Origin: CAYTLQ01 sp964438715 | GTDB taxonomy: Bacteria > Bacteroidota > Ignavibacteria > Ignavibacteriales > Ignavibacteriaceae | Assembly (NCBI GenBank): GCA_964438715.1 | Contig: CAYTLQ010000012.1 | Span: 1-13,504, forward strand | Direction of reading: 5' to 3' | Length of the DNA stretch: 13,504 nucleotides | Shown here: positions 7,728-13,504 of the stretch, one piece after another | Numbering within the stretch: position 1 is the first letter of the stretch | Layout: each line of letters opens with the position of its first letter | Made by a program: the position numbers and the translations under genes | Notes under the pieces: generated by a model | Database searches by the model: none | What the model was told of the DNA's origin: nothing | Seen by the model: the letters and a program-made list of their open reading frames with translations, nothing else

Positions 7728-8213
7728 TTATAATTCAATTAAAAATAATGGTTGATTATACTCAACCGGTTTACCATTATCTACAAGGATTTTTACAATC
7801 TTTCCGGCTACATCACTTTCTATTTCATTCATAAGCTTCATCGCTTCCACAATACAAAGTGTCGTACCGGGCTGAACATAATCACCAACTTTAACATAAG
7901 CATCAGCATCAGGAGCCGGGGCACGGTAAAATGTACCAACAATCGGGGATTTTATTTCATGAAGATTGGAGGTTTTCTCACCCGCTGGTTTTTGGGCTTC
8001 CTCAGCTGTAGCGGCAGGCGTTGCGACTGTTGTAACAGGCTGAAGTTCGGTATGAGCAGGAATATGAATGCCGGGTGTAATTTGAGTTCCTGTAACAACA
8101 TGTTTTTCACCCTTTGAAATTTTAATTCGTAGATTATCTTCCTCAATCTCAAGATCATTAATACCCGATTGCTCAACCAGCCGTACAAGTTTTTTTACAT
8201 ATTGAAAATCCAT
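7728..8213 (-). CDS. accB: Biotin carboxyl carrier protein of acetyl-CoA carboxylase
   Basis: A 161-residue carrier, close to E. coli AccB (156). The N-terminal part (1-35) is the AccB-type segment with VKKLVRLVEQSGINDLEIEE. It is joined by a flexible Ala/Pro/Thr-rich linker (about 50-80) to a biotinyl domain (about 86-161). Biotin attaches to Lys126 in EAMKLMN (124-130), and the thumb region with SPIVGTFYRAPAPDADAYV marks this as acetyl-CoA carboxylase rather than a lipoyl protein. The ATG has an upstream GAGG about eight bases away. It is the first gene of the eight-gene operon and is preceded by a 304-base gap with a candidate promoter. The frequent upstream partner efp is absent. Confidence 0.97.
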   Translation of the reverse strand: MDFQYVKKLVRLVEQSGINDLEIEEDNLRIKISKGEKHVVTGTQITPGIHIPAHTELQPVTTVATPAATAEEAQKPAGEKTSNLHEIKSPIVGTFYRAPAPDADAYVKVGDYVQPGTTLCIVEAMKLMNEIESDVAGKIVKILVDNGKPVEYNQPLFLIEL

Positions 8214-8287
8214 CCAATAGACCTCTTTTAGTTTGAAGAAATGAAGCGGATTTATTTTACTTTAAAAATAGCATAACTCCGGATAAG

Positions 8288-8316
8288 AAATTAATTAATA
8301 TCACGGAATTAATCAA
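8288..8316 (-). promoter_or_regulatory. Candidate promoter of the accB operon
   Basis: The minus strand has TTGATT (8316-8311), then 17 bases, then TAATTT (8293-8288), a sigma-70-like pair. Transcription would begin near 8281, giving a leader of about 68 bases before the accB ATG. Immediately upstream of the -35 box is AAAAATTT, preceded by further phased A/T tracts, which resembles an UP element. The consensus of this phylum is not known here, so the call rests on position and spacing. An inverted repeat of ATTAATT/AATTAAT (8290-8296 and 8307-8313) overlaps the spacer and could be an operator. Confidence 0.35.
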
Positions 8317-8332
8317 ATTTTTGCAGATTTAA

Positions 8333-8376
8333 GCAGTTTTTTTGCAAAAAATCCTCATTTTTTTCAAAAAAACTGC
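8333..8376. repeat. Long A/T-tract inverted repeat upstream of accB
   Basis: Perfect 12-bp arms GCAGTTTTTTTG (8333-8344) and CAAAAAAACTGC (8365-8376) are extended inward, after one mismatch (8345/8364), by seven more pairs (8346-8352 with 8357-8363), leaving a four-base loop. This gives 19 pairs in a 44-base element. The left part also contains the 14-bp palindrome TTTTTTGCAAAAAA. It could extrude as a hairpin, terminate or pause transcription, bind a dimeric regulator, or act as bent DNA, since tract centres fall near 8340, 8349, 8361 and 8369, about two helical turns apart for each strand. There is no GC-rich stem with trailing U-run, so it is not a typical intrinsic terminator. Confidence 0.75.
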
Positions 8377-8430
8377 AAACTTTAAATATTCAATTTTCTG
8401 TATGAGATTTATTAACCTTATTCTTTAAAG

Positions 8431-8461
8431 CTCAAAAGCGAAGCTTGACTCCGCTTTTGAG
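8431..8461 (-). terminator. Stem-loop, probable terminator of the TonB/T9SS/PorV unit
   Basis: A perfect 10-bp inverted repeat, CTCAAAAGCG (8431-8440) with CGCTTTTGAG (8452-8461), encloses an 11-base loop. It lies 56 bases past the PorV-family stop codon, where the unit should end. The sequence after it on the minus strand (CTTTAAAGAATAAGG) is only weakly T-rich, so termination may be inefficient or need Rho; an mRNA 3'-end protecting hairpin is an alternative. Confidence 0.5.
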
Positions 8462-8517
8462 GTGTCTTCGGGAAAAAGTATTTTTATGACAATTTTTACC
8501 CGATAAAAACAGCTTAA

Positions 8518-9537
8518 TCAAAATTTTATACCAACAGACAAATACTGTACATCTTTAAGTCTGCCAAAATCTTCATAAGCATAATCTAATACCAATCGGA
8601 ATGCATCCAGAATCCGGTAGTTTACACCGAGACCGGCAGTAAAACCTTGTTCGGAATTCATTTCAAATAAAGACTTAAAACCTCCCCGAACGAACAGCAT
8701 CTCATTCCAACCGTATTCAGCCCCGAGATTCATTGCTTCGGTATTATCATTCGGATGAATTGCATCTATGGCGGCAGATATACGGTGCTCGCCTACTTTA
8801 AATAAATCAGAGGATATCCCGATCCTGAATAATAAAGGTAATTCATATTCATCCAACTGCACATCGCTGTTTATTAGATTACCGGTACCAGATCCGGTTG
8901 TAACAATATAAAGAAGGTCCCTGCCCTGCATTTTCATCTTAGGACCAAAATTTGAAATACTTGCTCCAAACCGTAATTCCCTGCCAATATCAATGGTATA
9001 AAGTGTACCAATATCAAATGCAAACCCTACAGCAGATTCATTCCAGATATGTTCCCTGAGATATTTCGCAGTAAAACCAATACTAAAATTTTCAGTGAGA
9101 TTTCTTGCGTATGATAAACCAATTGAAAGCGCTCCGGCAGAAAAAAATTCACCGGTTCCTTCCGGCTTTTCAATTGTTCGCACAATATCGTCATTCATAG
9201 TGAGAACCGAGACCGAGGCACCAATTGTACCAAGATCCGGAATATGAAGCGCATACCCGGCATAATCATAGTTAACATCTAATATCCAGTCGGTATGATG
9301 AAAAGCGGCTTCCTGTGAGTAAATTTTCCCAATTCCCGCCGGGTTCCAATAAAGCGATGTTACATCACCATACATGGTGGTAAAGGCGCCACCCATACCT
9401 ATTGCTCTGGAACCTACTCCTATTTTAAGAAACTGTGCCGCAGTTGTACCGGATTTGTTTGTGGAAGTACCAATCTGTGCGAATGTTAAAGAATATGAAA
9501 TACATAAGACAACCGGTAAAATGAAAAACTTTTTCAT
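8518..9537 (-). CDS. PorV/PorQ family outer-membrane protein
   Basis: A 339-residue outer-membrane beta-barrel of the PorV/PorQ (UPF0164, FadL-like) family. It has a signal peptide (MKKFFILPVVLCISYSLTFA, cleavage before Gln21). The family signature spans 34-70 with AQFLKIGVGSRAIGMGGAF and SLYWNPAGIG. Alternating strands follow, and the chain ends in VGIKF, where a C-terminal Phe is the usual barrel-assembly signal. In the T9SS, PorV is the shuttle that carries cargo from the secretion pore to the attachment complex; this family also has many paralogues of unknown role. Its place 27 bases behind a T9SS cargo gene suggests it is a cargo-linked paralogue rather than the general PorV, but this is inference. 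The ATG has AAAGGA about nine bases upstream. It is the last gene of its unit. Confidence 0.88.
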   Translation of the reverse strand: MKKFFILPVVLCISYSLTFAQIGTSTNKSGTTAAQFLKIGVGSRAIGMGGAFTTMYGDVTSLYWNPAGIGKIYSQEAAFHHTDWILDVNYDYAGYALHIPDLGTIGASVSVLTMNDDIVRTIEKPEGTGEFFSAGALSIGLSYARNLTENFSIGFTAKYLREHIWNESAVGFAFDIGTLYTIDIGRELRFGASISNFGPKMKMQGRDLLYIVTTGSGTGNLINSDVQLDEYELPLLFRIGISSDLFKVGEHRISAAIDAIHPNDNTEAMNLGAEYGWNEMLFVRGGFKSLFEMNSEQGFTAGLGVNYRILDAFRLVLDYAYEDFGRLKDVQYLSVGIKF

Positions 9538-9564
9538 AGTGATTATTCCTTTCTTCGTATCCGG

Positions 9565-12500
9565 TTATTTAATTATCGCAAATTTCATCAGTCGCTCACC
9601 TATTCCGGGTGCATCGATGTGAGCAAAATATATTCCATAAGCGATACTGAAACCATCACGATTAAGCAAATTCCAGAATTCCCTTCCGTTTTCGGCAGAA
9701 CTTTCATGTTCAATGGTGTTTACCCAATCGCCCGAAAGAGTATAAATCCTGATTGTGCATTTCATTGGAAGATTATCAAAGTAAATTCTCCGCTCGCCAC
9801 GCGTTTTTCCGGGAAGTTTTGATGTTGGCTCTAATTCATTATAACCCACATACGGATTTGGAACAATAATTATTTTATCGAGTTGCGACTTAGCCAAGTC
9901 GTTCGATACACTTCCGGGATTAAGTGAAAAGGTGTAAGTATCTTTTGAACTCAAAGGTCTTTTTACCCTTAAATATAAAATATCTCCATTACCGGGAGGA
10001 ACAGCGGTAATATTTGTATCTGTCGGAGGTGTCAATATTACTCCCCAACAAAGCGTATCGTTCAGTGTTCCGTTAGCAGAGTAAGAACTGAATAAGATTA
10101 TCTCCTCCCCTTGGCTCCAATTTGAATCCCTCGTTGCATTATTTTCTTTTAAGAATGTCCATATGCGTTTTGGAACTCCCGATGTAATATCTTTTACTGA
10201 GTATTTTACCGGGCGTGTAATTAAACTGCTCCCTACAAGGATTTTTGCACTGTCAATATTAGTATTTGAGAAATGAATCTCGTAATCTGCGGGGAATTTT
10301 GCTTTTTTTGTCCCAACTGAAGCCAGACCAACTTTAATATTGAAATTTGTTGTTCCTTCAATCCAACGGGAACTTAATGAATCAAATGCTACCTCCGGAT
10401 AATCAGTTACTTTGATTCGAACCCCCGAGAATACCGGATTACCATCTTCGCCGTTGAGTAGGGTACTATTACGCACGGGGTAGTACCTGTAACTCACTAA
10501 GAAATTGCCACTTGCTGGTATGTTCGATCCGGTAACTCTTCTTACAAGTCCCCGCTCATAATCCACATAGTAGTCGGTACCCTCTGTATAAAGTGTACCG
10601 TTCTCATGGGACACTACTAAACGAAAAGCAGAATCTAAATTAGCATGATTAAGTTTTGAGAAGTTATATTCAAAAAAGCGAATAGTTTCTTTTTGAATAT
10701 TGTGCTTTAACACCGAGTAATTTTTTACAAGAGTATCACCGAATATTGTTCGAAGCGTATCTTCAACAATTATCGAAAAGTTTTCTGTTTCCGATACGCC
10801 CAGGTCATTTAACAATTTTATTGATATCGGGGCATTAGAAATTCCGGAAGTTTTTGATATTACTATGTCGCTCTCTTTTGGCGGAATATACCCTGAGACT
10901 CTTGGTCCCGGTATAACCCTTACAGTGTTAATATCAAATTCGGCAATTGAAGAAATTGGGTCCACCGAGATTTTTTTCGTAGTTTCCGTAGGCGGCACAC
11001 CGAGTGAGTCACCATGATCATAGGCAACGACCGCATAGTAATAGGTTTGTCCGTTGATTACATTATTCGAATCGACATACGAATGAACAAGTCCACGGTT
11101 ATTTCCCAAAAAGTATTGAATACCCCTTCCGGAGAAACTTACCGGATGATATCCTTTCCACCAGTCAGTTACGCTGTAAGAATATTTACCATCAGTATTT
11201 ACATCGATGAATGGTTCACCTGCATCATATTTTTCATTTGCATTAATATCGGTAAAAGGCTCTGCACGCTTATCAACATCCCATTTTGCCTCTACACCAT
11301 TTGCATCTTTTAATGGAGTAGAGAAGAATGAATTCCCTTTACCATCAGTAATTACCTGAATATCGTCGAATGACGGATCGGTACTGCGATAAATAACATA
11401 TCCTTCAAAATCTTTTCCCGTTAGAGGATCGAGCGATTGTTCAGCAACTGCGTCCCAATATAATGTAACTTTTCTGTCATCAGGAATTGCTGTTACAGTG
11501 GGTTTTGCCGGGGGACGGAAGAACCGGTAATTTGCATTATAAATTCTTTTCACAGTCTCAGCTGTTATTAGCAGGTCATCTAATGTTTCACCGAAAAGAA
11601 GTGAGATTGATATTCTTTTCGATTCACCCTTTTTTAAGCTTATAAAGCCGGATCCAAATACAAAAACAATGTCAGTATTCTGGATGATTTCACTAAAGTT
11701 ACCGGGACTCATCCTGTTCCAGATTGACTCATCATTAGAAACTTTATCGGCATTCCATGTCCAACTGTTAAAACTAGTCAGCCCAATCTGATCGGCTTCA
11801 TCAAGGTCGGTAAATTCAAAGTTAGGTTCACCCGGATATAACGGATCAAGGGCACCACTTGGCAGTCTCTTACCTGCAGTTGGTAAACCGTCACCCTCAC
11901 CCTCATCGAGAGTATTGCGTATTCCATCAATTCCTACATCATCGGTCAGTGGGTTCCAGTCGTTATCATTATCAATGCCATCGTTCTGACGCTCATCAAT
12001 TAGCAGGTCTCCATCGTTATCAATTCCATCAGAAGAATTTCCCGGGCTTTCAAGAAATTTACAGGAAACATATCCTACTTTAACCCCCAGACTTCCAACA
12101 CCATCCGGATCAAAGAAATACACAATACTTCGTGAATATACCGGGATATTTGAAACATTGTGATTCCCATCGTAGTCATAAGGAGGAATAAAGAGTCCGT
12201 TATCATCAGTGTTTTCCGGAGAACCACCGCCTACATCACAGTCGCCGTAGATACCGTAATTTACAGTATCAAGATCTTTATCACTGATATTCGCAACCGT
12301 GTAAACAAAGAAAATTGTGTTCTCCGCAAGAGTGTTACTCCATTGAAGCGCCCTGCCATCTACCTGCACTCCTAATCCTCGTCTCATCGAATCAGCAATA
12401 AAAGGGAAATATGTAAACTCTCTGTTATCCCTGTCATCCATAGCCCAGAAGACTTCCAGGTCAGCATTTGTGGCATCCTGTTCGAGGTAACCCGGCCAAA

Positions 12501-13140
12501 CATATTTTCCTAATGTGGGATTATACCAGGAACTTGGCCAACTATCAGGCTTGCCATCACCATCTTTATCAGGCGCAGGATTCGAAGCCATAAGGTCCGA
12601 ATTCTCATCAGAATATCCGGGAATTGGCTGAAATGTCCATAAAGTGTCGGCAGTTTGATTGTATTCTCTGAGATTTGGATAGTCCCACAGGCCATCAGAA
12701 ACAATATGACGAATTATGGTAGTATCACCACCATCTTTTACTGCGGCGGCAATTAATGGAGAAAATTGAAAAATGTACGATGAGCCTTTCCAAACTCCGT
12801 TATTTACACCCCGGATCAGATCGTATCCGGGAGCAATGCCACCGTAGTTATGAATGGAGGTAACAATTTTATTTCCATTCATCAGATATTGTTTTCTTCT
12901 CTCTCTGGTTTGTACTTGTTTAAGGAAGCTGTTACCCTCACCATCGCGGGGTTTTATATTATTCGGATTATAAACTCCAACAGGCGAGCTAACTGAATTT
13001 TGGTTAATGAAATTCTTAATAATTTCATGTTCCCTCGCTCTTTTTATCTCAGCGGAATTTTGTGGATAGATAAATCCGGATGTATAGACAAAAATAAAAG
13101 AGATAAGCAGTGTAGTAAATTTTGTATATGTCATGTTCAT
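9565..13140 (-). CDS. Large secreted protein with T9SS C-terminal sorting domain
   Basis: A 1191-residue exported protein. It has an N-terminal signal peptide (hydrophobic run at about 8-24). No catalytic domain is recognised in the N-terminal half. Acidic, potentially calcium-binding repeats occur at 191-198 (DKDGDGKPD), 371-395 (two DGIDND units) and 630-653 (DINANEKYD, DVNTDGKYS), resembling thrombospondin type 3 or dockerin-like loops. A fibronectin-III-like region covers about 544-720 (KPTVTAIPDDRKVTLYWDA and later YYYAVVAYD). The C-terminus (about 1085-1191) has the PNPY motif (1094-1097), a beta-sandwich with IRIYTLSGDWV and IAYGIYFAHI, and ends in MKFAIIK, fitting a T9SS type A sorting domain with FlgD-Ig-like features. 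It should therefore be carried across the outer membrane and released or anchored on the surface. ATG at 13140 has GGAG only two bases away; ATG at 13134 (third codon) has it at eight bases and may be the true start. Confidence 0.9.
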   Translation of the reverse strand: MNMTYTKFTTLLISFIFVYTSGFIYPQNSAEIKRAREHEIIKNFINQNSVSSPVGVYNPNNIKPRDGEGNSFLKQVQTRERRKQYLMNGNKIVTSIHNYGGIAPGYDLIRGVNNGVWKGSSYIFQFSPLIAAAVKDGGDTTIIRHIVSDGLWDYPNLREYNQTADTLWTFQPIPGYSDENSDLMASNPAPDKDGDGKPDSWPSSWYNPTLGKYVWPGYLEQDATNADLEVFWAMDDRDNREFTYFPFIADSMRRGLGVQVDGRALQWSNTLAENTIFFVYTVANISDKDLDTVNYGIYGDCDVGGGSPENTDDNGLFIPPYDYDGNHNVSNIPVYSRSIVYFFDPDGVGSLGVKVGYVSCKFLESPGNSSDGIDNDGDLLIDERQNDGIDNDNDWNPLTDDVGIDGIRNTLDEGEGDGLPTAGKRLPSGALDPLYPGEPNFEFTDLDEADQIGLTSFNSWTWNADKVSNDESIWNRMSPGNFSEIIQNTDIVFVFGSGFISLKKGESKRISISLLFGETLDDLLITAETVKRIYNANYRFFRPPAKPTVTAIPDDRKVTLYWDAVAEQSLDPLTGKDFEGYVIYRSTDPSFDDIQVITDGKGNSFFSTPLKDANGVEAKWDVDKRAEPFTDINANEKYDAGEPFIDVNTDGKYSYSVTDWWKGYHPVSFSGRGIQYFLGNNRGLVHSYVDSNNVINGQTYYYAVVAYDHGDSLGVPPTETTKKISVDPISSIAEFDINTVRVIPGPRVSGYIPPKESDIVISKTSGISNAPISIKLLNDLGVSETENFSIIVEDTLRTIFGDTLVKNYSVLKHNIQKETIRFFEYNFSKLNHANLDSAFRLVVSHENGTLYTEGTDYYVDYERGLVRRVTGSNIPASGNFLVSYRYYPVRNSTLLNGEDGNPVFSGVRIKVTDYPEVAFDSLSSRWIEGTTNFNIKVGLASVGTKKAKFPADYEIHFSNTNIDSAKILVGSSLITRPVKYSVKDITSGVPKRIWTFLKENNATRDSNWSQGEEIILFSSYSANGTLNDTLCWGVILTPPTDTNITAVPPGNGDILYLRVKRPLSSKDTYTFSLNPGSVSNDLAKSQLDKIIIVPNPYVGYNELEPTSKLPGKTRGERRIYFDNLPMKCTIRIYTLSGDWVNTIEHESSAENGREFWNLLNRDGFSIAYGIYFAHIDAPGIGERLMKFAIIK

Positions 13141-13142
13141 CT

Positions 13143-13146
13143 CTCC
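13143..13146 (-). promoter_or_regulatory. Ribosome binding site deciding the T9SS cargo start
   Basis: GGAG on the minus strand lies in the nine-base gap after the TonB receptor stop. It is two bases from the first ATG (13140) but eight from the second in-frame ATG (13134). The normal spacing favours the second, giving a protein two residues shorter that still has its full signal peptide. Confidence 0.5.
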
Positions 13147-13149
13147 AAC

Positions 13150-13504
13150 TTAAAAATCAACTGAAACACCAAGACGAACCTGTCTGGGTGGATAATAATA
13201 ATCCGGCCGATTGAAATAATCCTCGGGGGGATAATACCCGGGTACATTTTTTGCGATCTCTTCAGCGCCTTTAGTTGCTCCACTTCCAAGCAATAAACTG
13301 TATGTGGAGCGTCCCGTATCGAAATAAACAACTCTTTCGTTCAGGGCGTCAAACAAATTAAATACTTTTAAAAAGACACTGATTTTAAGATCCATTAAAT
13401 CAAATGTTTTTTCGGCCATAAAATCAACAGTTGCCACACTTGGCCTACGACCACTATTCGTTTTAACTAATATTTGCTTCTCTAATATTTGCGGTGTATA
13501 TGGT
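13150..13504 (-). CDS. TonB-dependent receptor, C-terminal barrel end (partial)
   Basis: The frame is open from the right edge to the TAA at 13150, giving the last 117 residues of a larger protein; the start lies outside the window. The segment has the pattern of the final strands of a TonB-dependent receptor barrel: PYTPQ near the edge, NSGRRPSVATVDFMAEK, ISVFLKVFNLFDALNE, VVYFDTGRSTYS, a Tyr/Pro-rich loop (YYPPEDYFNRPDYYYPP), then RQVRLGVSVDF with the terminal Phe needed for barrel assembly. Such receptors take up iron chelates, vitamins or oligomers across the outer membrane; the substrate cannot be told from this end. The GTG at 13437 is internal and not a start. It lies nine bases ahead of the T9SS cargo gene, in the same transcription unit. 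Confidence 0.85.
   Translation of the reverse strand, partial: PYTPQILEKQILVKTNSGRRPSVATVDFMAEKTFDLMDLKISVFLKVFNLFDALNERVVYFDTGRSTYSLLLGSGATKGAEEIAKNVPGYYPPEDYFNRPDYYYPPRQVRLGVSVDF

Larger units (their letters stand above)
8214..8517. other. Intergenic region between the envelope module and accB operon
   Basis: No supportable coding frame is seen in this 304-base gap, which is very AT-rich. It holds, in the direction of transcription, an imperfect inverted repeat at 8469-8502 (CGGG and CCCG ends), a perfect 10-bp stem-loop at 8431-8461, a long A/T-tract inverted repeat at 8333-8376, a candidate promoter at 8288-8316, and the leader and ribosome binding site of accB. Confidence 0.7.

Noticed and set aside
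11881..12030. Repeat-rich DNA in the T9SS cargo as a CRISPR or tandem repeat array
   Set aside because: The similarity comes from repeated Asp/Gly/Asn codons in an intact frame; the units are short, unequal and not regularly spaced.
13150..13437. A separate 95-codon gene starting at GTG 13437
   Set aside because: The frame stays open to the window edge and the residues upstream continue the TonB-receptor barrel pattern, so this is the end of a larger gene.

Overview
The window is a fully minus-strand, AT-rich stretch of a Gram-negative genome, most likely from the Bacteroidota/Chlorobi superphylum and perhaps Ignavibacteria. The taxonomic inference rests on a secreted protein with a type IX secretion (T9SS) C-terminal sorting domain, next to a PorV/PorQ-family outer-membrane protein and a TonB-dependent receptor. 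The genus cannot be told from the sequence alone. No mobile element, CRISPR array, tRNA or rRNA was seen.

Reading in the direction of transcription (right to left), there are three units. Unit 1 (13504 to 8518) is an envelope module. It holds the C-terminal end of a TonB-dependent receptor, a 1191-residue T9SS-exported protein with acidic Asp/Asn repeats, a fibronectin-III-like region and a sorting domain, and a PorV/PorQ-family beta-barrel. The gaps are 9 and 27 nt. The unit probably ends at a stem-loop near 8431-8461.

The 304-nt gap 8214-8517 separates the units. It holds that stem-loop, a striking long A/T-tract inverted repeat (8333-8376), and a candidate promoter for unit 2.

Unit 2 (8213 to 139) is an eight-gene tightly packed operon: accB, accC, gcvH, a CgeB-like glycosyltransferase, guaA, a cytoplasmic TPR protein, an exported protein joining a TPR-like region to a type 1 periplasmic-binding-protein fold, and radC. 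Every junction is an overlap or a gap of at most 18 nt. Two genes use non-ATG starts (GTG, TTG). The first three genes pair two swinging-arm carriers: biotinyl AccB with its carboxylase, and lipoyl GcvH. The later genes mix GMP synthesis, glycosylation, TPR scaffolding and a JAB-domain protein, so the common theme, if any, is growth and envelope supply rather than one pathway.

Unit 3 is the first 11 codons of another gene (33 to 1), with a strong ribosome binding site and a plausible promoter in the 105-nt gap before it.

The most interesting material is the TonB receptor / T9SS cargo / PorV-like triplet, which may be a dedicated export or uptake module, and the exported TPR plus binding-protein fusion, which has the architecture of LpoA-type cell-wall synthase activators.
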